From Bacillus albus (lineage in GTDB: Bacteria; Bacillota; Bacilli; Bacillales; Bacillaceae_G), in contig NZ_MAOE01000132.1 of NCBI RefSeq assembly GCF_001884185.1, positions 51,572 to 115,571 on the forward strand: 64,000 nt of DNA. The letters run 5' to 3'. Both the position numbers and the translations under genes were made by a program. The first letter of the stretch is position 1; each line of letters begins with the position of its first letter. Shown in pieces: positions 27,640 through 36,534 of the stretch. The notes under the pieces were generated by a model. It was not told the DNA's origin. It made no database searches and was given only the letters and a program-made list of their open reading frames with translations.

Positions 27640-28098
27640 TTAAACAAATAAACGATACACTTGCTCCCCATCATAATCATGTCCCAATGGTTGAAAACCG
27701 TAACGTTCATATAATTTCTTTGCAGAGAGATTATCTTTATGTACCGTTAACCTTATTTCTCTACACGCCTTACATGTATTTTTTATTAAATAGATACTTT
27801 CCTGTAATGCTTCTTTTCCGTAGCCATTTCCTTGCTGCTTTTGATCGATAATAAATCCATTTATCCAATACATATCAGTTGTCTCTTTTATAACAGCATG
27901 CATAACAAAACCAATCATTAGCTCGCCGTCGTATATTGCAAATGGTATGTATTCTACATTGTCACCATCTGGTTTTATATATACTTTAGCAAGTGAAACT
28001 GCTACAGTTGGTACAAATTTTCTTTGCTCTTCTTTAACTTGTAATTTTAATGCATCTTCCCAATTTGCTCTCGTAACAATCTTTAACTGGATATTCAA
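27640..28098 (-). CDS. GNAT acetyltransferase, spermine/spermidine (BltD/PaiA)-like
   Basis: 152 residues. KLQVKEEQRKFVPTVAVSLA at the N terminus is characteristic of the BltD/PaiA polyamine acetyltransferase group (LxVxxxQxxFVAxN). WINGFIIDQKQQGNGYGKEA forms the acetyl-CoA loop, and LTVHKDNLSAKKLYERYGFQ completes the fold. Polyamine substrate is likely by family but not proved. First gene of the operon running to the NUDIX gene; 18 bases separate it from the YqfO-like gene. Confidence 0.85.
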   Translation of the reverse strand: MNIQLKIVTRANWEDALKLQVKEEQRKFVPTVAVSLAKVYIKPDGDNVEYIPFAIYDGELMIGFVMHAVIKETTDMYWINGFIIDQKQQGNGYGKEALQESIYLIKNTCKACREIRLTVHKDNLSAKKLYERYGFQPLGHDYDGEQVYRLFV

Positions 28099-28256
28099 TA
28101 TTTTAGGCTCCTTTATAAATACGTTGTATTTTTATATTCAACAGAGTTACATATTCTCCCTTTTCCAACAACAACCTACAACATGATCTTATTAAATTTT
28201 TCTTTATTTAATTGTAAACCTATATTGCTTCACGAAATATTAAAAAGAATACCCTG

Positions 28257-29618
28257 TTATTTATCGTATCCTTTTTGAGCTTCATCATTTATTAGGTTTT
28301 CTAATTTCTTATCATCAGGTACTGGTTTCCACCAATTACCTGTAATAAATAGCATAGTCAATAAATTATAACTATCACTAAAGTAACTTTCTTTCTTATT
28401 CTTCATCCAATCCCATCCACTATTTACCCACTTTTGATTATCGCTTTTCGTTGTACTTGCAGCAATAAACGGTGACACAAATACAGCAGTTGGATAACTA
28501 CCTATATTTGATCCATTTAATTGATAACCATCCACAATTTTAGAAGGATTTCCATTCGTCTTATTTTGAATCCATGAAGAGACTTTGTCAGAGATAACTT
28601 TACTTCTTTTCTCTCCCTACATCGCATAGTCCATTACAATCCTTAATGGTACCCGACTAGCATTGTAATAATATGCATTTGTATACTGTGACTCATTTAA
28701 GAAATCTTTAGGTGCTGGTTGTGGTGGATTTTTCACAACAAAATCTGAAATGAGCCCCGTATTTGGAGAGTATTTATTGCTAAATTGTGTATAAACATCG
28801 TACAAGTTATTAATAACAGTAAGCCAAGTTTTATCACCTGTAAATTCATAAAATGCTCTAAGGTGTGACATCATCCAATCTGATGGCCTTGTATTAAGTG
28901 AACTTTTAGAATCCCAATCTCCTAAATTTAGTCGGTTATTATTTGTAACATTACTAGCTTTAATACCTTTTGTAATCATGTCTTGTGCTTCTTTCAAATA
29001 ATTAACCGATCCATTTGCCCCCCACTGCTTATGAGCAAGAAGAAGGGAATACGCAATATCTAAATCCCCATCAGTGGCAGAATCAAAATGTCCCTGTGCT
29101 TTTTTACTATCTGCTACAACCCACCCCATTAAATTAGGATTTTGAGAGCTTTTAAAAGCCCTTGCTGTTTTAAATAAACCATCATAGATTTTTTGGGCAT
29201 TTGAATCATAACCAGCCATTAATACAGTAATTACCATCCCATACCCTTGACCTTCTGAAGTTCCAAGTGGCTTAAACCCATCAGCATCACCGGTAATTTC
29301 TCCTTTTACATAATAACCACCAGGTAAAGAAGATAAATCATTTTTCAAATATTTCTTTTTCCAATTATTGTAGTAATTTATTACAGAAGCATTTAAGTTT
29401 TCCTGTGTAACATGATTAGGTTTTATAACACCTGCATAATTAACTTGTTGGGGAAATGGTTTCATTTCTTTTGCAGCAGCTACTTGTTGATTAACTACGG
29501 GAATAGAATTTTGTACTGAATTGTCCGTTACATTTGCTGCGAAACTAGAATTAGAAAAACTAGCTAGACCGATTCCTATAATAGAAATACATGTGAAAAT
29601 ATTTCTTTTTCCATTCAT
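28257..29618 (-). pseudogene. Secreted GH8 chitosanase interrupted by an in-frame amber codon
   Basis: Reading through one TAG gives exactly 453 residues, the length known for Bacillus cereus GH8 chitosanases. AAAGGAGATG precedes the ATG at 29618. The signal peptide ends near SNSSFAA. The catalytic acid Glu lies in PLGTSEGQGYGM (residue 122) and the catalytic base in DFLNESQYTNAYYY (residue 309), both as in characterised GH8 chitosanases. Codon 334, right after DYAM, is TAG where Tyr is expected (one-base change). It removes the last 120 residues, including GSYPTAVFVSPFIAAS and the end of the alpha6/alpha6 barrel. The downstream part has no further lesion, so decay is recent. Confidence 0.88.
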
Positions 29619-29756
29619 TATGTTGTCATCTCCTTTTAAAATGCTTACTACATAAAATGTAACATACAATATTTAACTGAAATACAAAATATTATATTTA
29701 TCAACATAAGAAAGAAACTATATAAAAAAGTATCATAAAATTATTATTAAATTACA

Positions 29757-30671
29757 TTATACGGATTGTTTATTTGCTAAATTCCTATTTTTTTCTTTTC
29801 TTAATACTGGTATATGAGCAATCACAATTCCAAGTATAGTAATCACTCCGCCAATTATCGAAACAAAAGTCGGTACTTCACCTAACCATACCCAAGCTAT
29901 AAAACAAGCAATTACTGGCGTTAAATATAGAGAACTTGTTGCCTCGGAAGCACCAGTATGAGATATAATATAGGCCAATGTAATATACGGGAGTACTGTT
30001 GGGAATAAACCTAAATATATAACGCTCAAATTCACTTCAAGAGGAGCCACTAGTATTTCTTGATACATTCCTGGTAAGAAAATAAGCATACATACCGTAC
30101 TAGATAAAATTGTATATATGGTAAATGGCAAGAAGCCGTACTTTTTTAAGTAAGATGTTTGAAAAACGAAAAATAGGCTTTCTGAAACGGCTGCTAATAA
30201 TATAAATAATCCCCCGCTATTAAATTGAATAGAACCCCCTTGACTAAATGATATGAAAGCAATTCCTATAAAGCTAATTACACCACCGATCCATCCATTT
30301 GCTTTCATTTTTTCATTCAAAAAAACAAAAGCAAGAATTGCCGTTACTATAGGAGTAACTGAAACGATTAAACTTGCCGATCCAGCATTTACTGTTTTTT
30401 CACCATAGTTTAATGCAATGTGATAAAAAGTAAATCCTAAAGCACCAAATAAAAAAATCGCTGGAATATCTTTTAGATCAGGTAATCGTAGTTTGTATAT
30501 AAACGAAAACAAAAGAAGTATAAATGAAGCGATTAACAAACGAAGTAAAGTAAGATGTTCAGGTGTGTAAGATTCAAGACCCATACGAATTGCCGGAAAG
30601 GCAGTTCCCCAAATTAAAATTGTAAAAGAATGAGCACATATAATGCGATAATCCCATTTTTTATAATTCAT
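29757..30671 (-). CDS. EamA/DMT-superfamily exporter
   Basis: 304 residues, ten predicted helices in two EamA repeats. ILIWGTAFPAIRMGLESYTP opens the first repeat; EKTVNAGSASLIVSVTPIVT marks the helix 3-4 region, and the second repeat ends with GASEATSSLYLTPVIACFIA and WLGEVPT. Drug/metabolite transporters of this type export amino acids or metabolites. It is divergent from a MocR-type regulator, a common pairing in which the PLP-binding regulator controls an exporter; the shared 148-base intergenic region has a 13-bp direct repeat. Substrate unknown. Confidence 0.88.
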   Translation of the reverse strand: MNYKKWDYRIICAHSFTILIWGTAFPAIRMGLESYTPEHLTLLRLLIASFILLLFSFIYKLRLPDLKDIPAIFLFGALGFTFYHIALNYGEKTVNAGSASLIVSVTPIVTAILAFVFLNEKMKANGWIGGVISFIGIAFISFSQGGSIQFNSGGLFILLAAVSESLFFVFQTSYLKKYGFLPFTIYTILSSTVCMLIFLPGMYQEILVAPLEVNLSVIYLGLFPTVLPYITLAYIISHTGASEATSSLYLTPVIACFIAWVWLGEVPTFVSIIGGVITILGIVIAHIPVLRKEKNRNLANKQSV

Positions 30672-30688
30672 GTTTTCTCTCCCCCTTC

Positions 30689-30787
30689 AAACCAACCACT
30701 TTATAATTACCAATTATTTCTTTTCATCATATTTAATAGTTGATACAATGTCTTCAACCAGTTTTTTATCGTAAAAACCAACCACTT
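30689..30787. promoter_or_regulatory. Direct repeats in the exporter/MocR intergenic region
   Basis: AAACCAACCACTT occurs at 30689-30701 and again at 30775-30787, 86 bases apart (about eight helical turns). One copy lies immediately before the exporter start and the other before the MocR gene. A partial copy (TCAACCAGTT) lies near 30753. MocR/GntR regulators usually bind direct repeats, so these are probable operator half-sites. Confidence 0.6.
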
Positions 30788-30819
30788 GGCATTTTTTGAG
30801 TGAACGAAGGAGTTATTTG

Positions 30820-32253
30820 ATGACAACTAGTAAAAAAACGACTAAGTATCGGCAAATAGTAGACTATATGAAAGAAAAAATTGAAAATGGAGAATGGCCA
30901 ATTGGAAGTAAGACCCCTAGTCAAAGGCAGTTAGCGAAATTATTTCAAGTAAATCGTAGCACTGTAATAACTGCATTAGATGAACTTATGGCTGATGGAT
31001 TGATTCAAGGAAAAATTGGAGCAGGAACAATTGTAACGAATAATACATGGTCATTATTAGCGACGAATCCCCCGCCCGATTGGAGTGAATATGTAAAAGC
31101 CGGTATTCATAAACCAAGCAAGTTAATGGTACGAGAAATAAATGAAGCAGAAGCAAATAACAAACTTATCCATCTTAGTAAAGGCGAACTTGCTCCTCAT
31201 CTTTTTCCGCTAGAAACGATGCAGTCCATTATGAAAAAAGTAAGTGAGGAATTAGATTATTTTGGATATGAGGAACAAAAAGGGTTTTATCCGTTACGTG
31301 AAGCAATAAGTAAATACGTAAAATCATTTGGAATACATGCATCACCAAGTTCCATATTAATCGTCTCGGGTGCATTACAAGCATTGCAATTAATATCAAT
31401 TGGTCTTTTACATAGAGAGTCTACCGTTTTACTTGAACAACCTTCTTACTTATATTCACTTCATGTATTTCAATCAGCAAATATAAATCTATCTGGTATA
31501 TCTATGGATCCTCACGGTATATTACCTAACGAGTTATTAAAACGAATTAAATACAGTCAGAAGAAAAATATTTTATATTCAATTCCTTGTTTTCAAAATC
31601 CAACAGGCATATTAATGTCTAAAGAGCGGAGAAAAGAAATATTAAAAATATGTGAAAAGGAACAGTTACCTATTATTGAAGATGATATTTACCGCGAGTT
31701 ATGGATTGATGCACCGCCCCCAGCTCCTTTAAAATCAAGGGATAAACATGGACATGTATTATATATCGGTAGTCTCTCTAAGACACTTACCCCAGGACTT
31801 AGAATTGGATGGGTTATCGGTCCAGAACCAGTTATTGATAGATTATCAGATATAAAAATGCAAACAGATTATGGATCAAGCTCTTTATCCCAAAGAGTTG
31901 CTGCTGAATGGATAAATAAAGGATTTTATGAGGAACATGTAGCGAACGTAAGAATTAAACTAAAAGAACGAAGACAAATAATGATACGAGCTTTACATAA
32001 GTATTGTGCAGATATTTCCACCTGGGATATACCTAGTGGTGGATTTTTTATATGGCTAAAGGTAATACCTAGCATTCCGATGAAGAAATTATTTTCAGAG
32101 GCACTATCAAAAGGAGTTCTTTTAAACCCAGGACGTATATATGAAGAAGAATCAGATCGATATATTCGTTTATCATATGGATATGCTTCTTCAGAGCAAA
32201 TGACTAACGGGATTAAATTGTTGAGTGAATTAATTCGTAAGCTAACGGCATAA
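30820..32253 (+). CDS. MocR/PdxR-type regulator (GntR HTH + aminotransferase-like domain)
   Basis: 477 residues from ATG 30820 (AAGGAG 7 bases upstream). Residues 1-75 form a GntR winged helix: TPSQRQLAKLFQVNRSTVIT followed by ALDELMADGLIQGKIGAGT. The rest is a fold-type I aminotransferase domain, with SGALQALQLIS, the FQNPTGILMS region, and the pyridoxal-phosphate lysine in GSLSKTLTPGLRIGW. Such proteins sense PLP or an amino compound and act as activators or repressors of the divergent gene, here an EamA exporter. A terminator follows directly. Confidence 0.92.
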   Translation: MTTSKKTTKYRQIVDYMKEKIENGEWPIGSKTPSQRQLAKLFQVNRSTVITALDELMADGLIQGKIGAGTIVTNNTWSLLATNPPPDWSEYVKAGIHKPSKLMVREINEAEANNKLIHLSKGELAPHLFPLETMQSIMKKVSEELDYFGYEEQKGFYPLREAISKYVKSFGIHASPSSILIVSGALQALQLISIGLLHRESTVLLEQPSYLYSLHVFQSANINLSGISMDPHGILPNELLKRIKYSQKKNILYSIPCFQNPTGILMSKERRKEILKICEKEQLPIIEDDIYRELWIDAPPPAPLKSRDKHGHVLYIGSLSKTLTPGLRIGWVIGPEPVIDRLSDIKMQTDYGSSSLSQRVAAEWINKGFYEEHVANVRIKLKERRQIMIRALHKYCADISTWDIPSGGFFIWLKVIPSIPMKKLFSEALSKGVLLNPGRIYEEESDRYIRLSYGYASSEQMTNGIKLLSELIRKLTA

Positions 32254-32254
32254 C

Positions 32255-32287
32255 AAAAACTCCTCTTTTTCTATAGAGGAGTTTTTA
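32255..32287. terminator. Bidirectional terminator
   Basis: A 12-bp perfect stem (32255-32266 with 32275-32286) directly after the MocR gene, with flanking A and T tracts. Confidence 0.9.
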
Positions 32288-32297
32288 TGTATCTTAT

Positions 32298-32828
32298 TTA
32301 CCACAATCTCATTTCCTGCCCTAATAAAATAAGTGCTTCATAAGGATCCCCGTTAATGTTTAATACTTGAGCAAAAGCAGGCTCTGTTTTTAAACCGTTC
32401 TCTTTTAAGCGAAGAATTTCTTCCCTTATATGGGGATGCCGCATTAATAACATGTGCTCTACTATCATATGTCTATATGCATTTTGGTTACGAACTGGCT
32501 TAGGCTGAGCAAATAATTCAAATTCAAAACCTTCAAATTCAAAATTTACTTTTATCGATTCGGTATTTTTAATTTTTTTCTTTTTTATTCTAAACCCTTC
32601 ATAAGAGCCATATAAAGATCTCATTTCTTGTTCAAAAACATCAAAGTTATGTACTTCCATTACTATATCTAAGTCAGATTGAAGCGTATCCATTCTTATA
32701 GGAATTGTCCCGCAAAGAACGGGGCTATACAAAGCTAAATCCTCCATTATGTTTAGTTTATTTAAAACATCATATACTTTTTGTTGCTTGTCATTCCCTG
32801 ATTGTAAATATGTAATAGATGTAAACAT
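32298..32828 (-). CDS. DUF4269 protein with nucleotidyltransferase-like core
   Basis: 176 residues. The N-terminal half contains GTIPIRMDTLQSDLDIVMEV, an arrangement (G-[ST]-...-SDLD) like the nucleotidyltransferase fold with two aspartates. NFEFEGFEFELFAQPKPVRN and NAYRHMIVEHMLLMRHP match the DUF4269 family as I know it. Activity unproven. Minus strand, alone, sharing the terminator with the MocR gene. AAGGAGAG lies before the ATG. Confidence 0.75.
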   Translation of the reverse strand: MFTSITYLQSGNDKQQKVYDVLNKLNIMEDLALYSPVLCGTIPIRMDTLQSDLDIVMEVHNFDVFEQEMRSLYGSYEGFRIKKKKIKNTESIKVNFEFEGFEFELFAQPKPVRNQNAYRHMIVEHMLLMRHPHIREEILRLKENGLKTEPAFAQVLNINGDPYEALILLGQEMRLW

Positions 32829-32930
32829 GGAAGTCTCTCCTTCATTTCAACATATTAACGTGAATAAACAATACGTTTCAACTTTTCTCCTATACTGCAA
32901 TACTATAAAAATAAAAAAGGAGGAATCATT

Positions 32931-33392
32931 ATGAGCATTTTTAACATTCTTTTAACCATCCACATATTATTTGGAACAATATGCTTAATTACCGGTATTT
33001 TAGCGATGGTTGCACAAAAGAAAAAAGGAAAACATACGGAATGGGGTGAAATATATCATGCATCCTATGTTGTGATCACCCTTACTGCAATTATATTATC
33101 CATTATAAACTGGGATAAAATCGCATATTTATTTTATGTAGCAATTTTCTCTTATGCTTTTGCGATTTATGGCTACCTTGCACGAAAAAAACGTTGGAAA
33201 AATTGGCTTCACCACCATATTAGAGGTATGTTAGGTTCTTATATTGGTGCCGTTACCGCGTTATTAGTAAACATCGGTATTCATATTCCTATTATTAATT
33301 TATTGCCGCCTATATGCTTTTGGTTTTTACCTACATTAATCGGTATTCCTCTCGTAGCCAGTGTATCAAAAAAATATAAAAAGCGTAGTTAA
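32931..33392 (+). CDS. Four-helix membrane protein, DUF2306-like
   Basis: 153 residues, AAAGGAGGAATC before the ATG. Four or five hydrophobic helices with the order IHILFGTICLITGILAM, HASYVVITLTAIILSII, LFYVAIFSYAFAIYGYLA, HHIRGMLGSYIGAVTALLVN. The conserved histidines (IHILFG, WGEIYHASY, HHHIRGM) recall heme- or quinone-associated small membrane proteins of the DUF2306 type. Family assignment is tentative and function unknown. Confidence 0.6.
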   Translation: MSIFNILLTIHILFGTICLITGILAMVAQKKKGKHTEWGEIYHASYVVITLTAIILSIINWDKIAYLFYVAIFSYAFAIYGYLARKKRWKNWLHHHIRGMLGSYIGAVTALLVNIGIHIPIINLLPPICFWFLPTLIGIPLVASVSKKYKKRS

Positions 33393-33508
33393 AATTCATT
33401 ACATTTTCGTTACTTTCTGATGATTATTATAAAACATTATACTCAATGTAATATTTTATTAATAAATTCAAAATTGTACTGCTTTAAGTTAGTCACTTAC
33501 AGCTAAAT

Positions 33509-33545
33509 AAGAAGAATCCAATAAAAGTATTGGATTCTTCTTCTA
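33509..33545. terminator. Strong bidirectional terminator
   Basis: A 15-bp perfect stem (33509-33523 with 33528-33542) with a 4-nt loop, between the membrane protein gene and the convergent GDPD gene. Confidence 0.9.
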
Positions 33546-33577
33546 TAAACTATTACGTTAAAAATAGTATCTTTTAA

Positions 33578-34442
33578 TTAAGACTTTAATAATGAATATA
33601 ATCGATCCGGATAATTCGTAAACATCCCGTCAACGCCCCATAAAATTAGCTTTTTCATGTCTGTTTCATTATCTACAGTAAATGGATGAACTTCTAATCC
33701 ATGTTTCTTTATTTTCTTTACATAAGCTACATCAACATATTTGTAGTTCATACCAAGGCCTATGCAATATGTACTATACTTCTCTATCTCTAATTCAGTT
33801 AATTGAACTGCCTTTTTGTAGGATAATAATTGTACCAGGGGGATATTAACATTTAAACTATGAACCTTTTGCAGACTTTCTTCACTAAAGGATTGAATAA
33901 TAACTTTATCCTGTATTTCATAGTGATTGATAATTTCTAATAACTTTTCTTCCATTCCTGGATATTCATCAGGTGATTTGGTTTCAATATAATATTTCAC
34001 GTGATGCCCAAGCATTTCAATAATTTCTTCTAGCGTTGGAACTTTTGCATTCTCATATTCTTTCTTTGCTAAACTTGGATGCTTCTCATTAAAAAAAGAA
34101 CCTGTATTTAATCTCTTTATTTCTTCTAATGTATGTTCCTTAACTAGCCCGGTACCGTTTGTAGTACGATTTACTGTTTCATCATGCATAGCTACTAAAT
34201 GTCCATCTTTTGTCATTTGAAGATCAATTTCTATATAATCGCCCTTCAATTGTTGTCCTAATTTATATGCTGCTATTGTATGTTCAGGCGCATACGCAGA
34301 AGCCCCTCTATGTGCAATGTTTTTTATATAATTCGATTGACTAATAACTTTCGTATACTTAAGTTCATTTACTTTATGAAAAACAAAAGTACCTATTTAC
34401 TATAAATGTGCAAATGATTGTAACGATATATATCTTTTTCAT
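33578..34442 (-). pseudogene. Secreted glycerophosphodiester phosphodiesterase, frameshifted in the signal peptide
   Basis: The catalytic domain is complete: IAHRGASAYAPEHTIAAYK (HRG and E motifs), DYIEIDLQMTKDGHLVAMHD (E-x-D...HD), TKSPDEYPGMEEKLL and VDGMFTNYPDRLYSLL. However, no start codon precedes the HRG motif in this frame; an in-frame TAA lies near 34400. In the neighbouring frame ATG 34442 opens MKKIYIVTIICTFIV, a signal-peptide-like start. Deleting one base of the AAA at 34396-34398 (minus strand) joins them as IVIGTFVFHKVNEL. So the secreted enzyme is probably lost; internal initiation at TTG 34249 would remove the HRG motif. It could also be a miscalled base. Confidence 0.78.
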
Positions 34443-34487
34443 AATGATGTATTAACCCCTACATGAAAGCTATTTGGCTTGGATAAT

Positions 34488-35288
34488 TTATTCAAATAAA
34501 TGTCGATTTTCAAATACCGTCATTTGTCCAACAGATTGAAAACCAGCCTTTTTATAAATATTAATCCCATCAGGTGAAGCTTGTAATACGCATTGAGCAA
34601 CGTTTAATTCCTTTGCTTCTTGCAGCAAGTAATTAAACATAGTAGAACCAAATCCTTTTCCTCTCATTTCTTCTTTCGTTGCTATATCATAAATACCAAT
34701 ACTATCTAGTGTACATACTAATGAACCAACCGATACGACTTCATCTTTATAAAACCCTAAGTACAGTTTCATGTTTTCACTATTCCATAAATGGGCAGAA
34801 GCAGTTTGATTGTAGAATGCTTGTACATATTTCCCTTCCTCTGATGTACCAAATAGACTAGCTAACGCTTCTCCAAACTTTTTAATTTGTCCTGACGAAG
34901 ATGCTTTTTGTATCTTAAAACCTTCTGGCATGTTTATTGTTGGAAGTATTGTATGTAAGTTTGCTACCATCGCGATATTTTGTTCTGTTTCTTTTAATCC
35001 AAGCTTTATTAATTCATTCTTTATATTCCCCTCTAGCTTCTCGTCCCAAAACCAAACACTCATTGGATATTTCTTTTGATTGTAGTATACTACCTCCTTA
35101 TATAATTTCTCGATATTTTCCGTTACAGTATTGTTTAGTAAAGTAATGATATTAAATGTATCTGCAGGTAAACCACAGTCGACAGCTATGTAATCCTTCG
35201 TTTCTTTTACATTCATTCCCTGTGCTTGCCGCGCAATATATGAAGTTTTATATGTAAAATTATCTATTAGTAACTGTTTAAAATTCAT
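34488..35288 (-). CDS. GNAT acetyltransferase with N-terminal extension
   Basis: 266 residues. The C-terminal ~120 residues are a GNAT domain: VVSVGSLVCTLDSIGIYDIA, then TKEEMRGKGFGSTMFNYLLQ (R-G-x-G-x-G) and VLQASPDGINIYKKAGFQSV. The first ~140 residues are a separate domain (KETKDYIAVDCGLPADTFNI; YPMSVWFWDEKLEG), a layout seen in double-domain bacillar acetyltransferases in which the N-terminal half is a degenerate GNAT. GAAAGGGG precedes the ATG. Substrate unknown. Confidence 0.82.
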   Translation of the reverse strand: MNFKQLLIDNFTYKTSYIARQAQGMNVKETKDYIAVDCGLPADTFNIITLLNNTVTENIEKLYKEVVYYNQKKYPMSVWFWDEKLEGNIKNELIKLGLKETEQNIAMVANLHTILPTINMPEGFKIQKASSSGQIKKFGEALASLFGTSEEGKYVQAFYNQTASAHLWNSENMKLYLGFYKDEVVSVGSLVCTLDSIGIYDIATKEEMRGKGFGSTMFNYLLQEAKELNVAQCVLQASPDGINIYKKAGFQSVGQMTVFENRHLFE

Positions 35289-35513
35289 TCATTTTGCCCC
35301 TTTCATAAAAATTCACATTCGAATCCTTCAGTATTAAATATAACATATAAGAAATATACCTATTTCTATAAAAATATCTCTATAAATCACTCTTCACGCC
35401 TTAAAAGAATTAAATATGATATAACGTTGTCGGAATGAAAAAAGTGGTATATAATAAATATTAACATTACTAGTAATTATTTTAGGTATTCCTAGAATAA
35501 AGGAGCGATACAT

Positions 35514-35618
35514 ATGAAAATTACTATTTATTTCGGAAGTCATGAAGATCAAGATGTTCGTACAATGGACTGTCATTTAGATGTAGAAGATACTGAAGAG
35601 ATTGTTTCTGTATCATAA
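35514..35618 (+). CDS. Small acidic peptide gene, 34 residues
   Basis: AAAGGAGCG lies 6 bases before ATG 35514. The product is KITIYFGSHEDQDVRTMDC followed by HLDVEDTEEIVSVS, strongly acidic. A terminator follows 40 bases after the stop. The ribosome site, codon use and terminator argue for a real gene. It might also be the shortened form of a longer protein, since the end is abrupt. No family recognised. Confidence 0.5.
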   Translation: MKITIYFGSHEDQDVRTMDCHLDVEDTEEIVSVS

Positions 35619-35657
35619 TATAAATAGTTGGGATGAACCCTCTTCCTTACAACGTTT

Positions 35658-35690
35658 AAGGCACCTTTTACAGGTGTCTTTTTTGTTGTT
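35658..35690 (+). terminator. Terminator after the small peptide gene
   Basis: A 9-bp stem (35658-35666 with 35672-35680, one G-T pair) followed by T6. Confidence 0.75.
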
Positions 35691-35795
35691 TTTTCGTCAA
35701 AAACCCTTTACTTTAGAGCGTTTTAATAGTAAAATATAAATATACGAACAAATGTTCTTTTTATTTTAATTGTACATGAAGGGATGATTTTTACA

Positions 35796-36494
35796 ATGGC
35801 TCAAGCAAAGCGCAGAGGAAGAAAAAAGCAAACACCTATTATTTCAAATACAGGCTTTATCGGCTCTGTCTTTATTGATACATTGGAGTTACAAAAGAAA
35901 TCCTATTATTTCGCTCGTAAAAAACTTCAAATTGTGCATCACGTACTAGATGGTCTCTCTGGAGCAACGAGTTCTCTATTTAAAGAACATAATATTTCAG
36001 CATACATGTCATGTGTGTATTTACATAAACAAAAGAAAATTGGCTTTGTTCTTTCAACGAAACCTTTTGAACAAAGTGACGGTGTTGCTTATTTTATAAA
36101 TTATTTAATTGAAAAAAATTTTTACGGTAACGAAGAAGTAGAATATCAAGAAGTATATAATACAGGTTTTATTGGTGTAGTATTCGCTGATTTATGTAGT
36201 ATAGATCGATTTAATTTCGAGTTTGAAATGGGTATGTTAACAAAATTAATGAAAGATATGATTATTCCGGTTAAAGAACTCTTTTTACGACACAATGTAC
36301 CAGCTTATATCTCCACTTCTCATTTAGAAGAACAAAACAAATTAGGTTTCGTTTTATCTGTCAAACCATATGATGAACGTGCAGAAGCAGATTTATATTT
36401 TGAGGCGTATTTAAAAGAACGCGGGTTATTTATTGGTGATGAAGAAGATGATATTGATAAGATTGTTATTAGAAAAACAGCTGAATTACGATAG
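35796..36494 (+). CDS. Hypothetical protein made of two tandem repeats
   Basis: 232 residues from ATG 35796; the ATG at 35784 overlaps the GAAGGGATG ribosome site. A basic start (AQAKRRGRKKQ) is followed by two ~90-residue repeats with a period of about 102. NTGFIGSVFID (residue 18) corresponds to NTGFIGVVFAD (122), LFKEHNISAYMS to LFLRHNVPAYIS, and KIGFVLSTKPFEQS to KLGFVLSVKPYDER. An acidic tail ends the protein. The internal duplication is clear; the family and function are not known to me. The basic N terminus suggests a nucleic-acid or membrane-surface contact. Confidence 0.7.
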   Translation: MAQAKRRGRKKQTPIISNTGFIGSVFIDTLELQKKSYYFARKKLQIVHHVLDGLSGATSSLFKEHNISAYMSCVYLHKQKKIGFVLSTKPFEQSDGVAYFINYLIEKNFYGNEEVEYQEVYNTGFIGVVFADLCSIDRFNFEFEMGMLTKLMKDMIIPVKELFLRHNVPAYISTSHLEEQNKLGFVLSVKPYDERAEADLYFEAYLKERGLFIGDEEDDIDKIVIRKTAELR

Positions 36495-36534
36495 ATAAGC
36501 GCGGGATGATGATCCTGCGCTATTTCGATATTAT

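Noticed and set aside
28617-28619. Pyrrolysine or programmed amber read-through in the chitosanase
   Set aside because: The affected residue is not catalytic, Tyr-to-TAG needs one substitution, and nothing in the window suggests suppression; an ordinary nonsense mutation is simpler.
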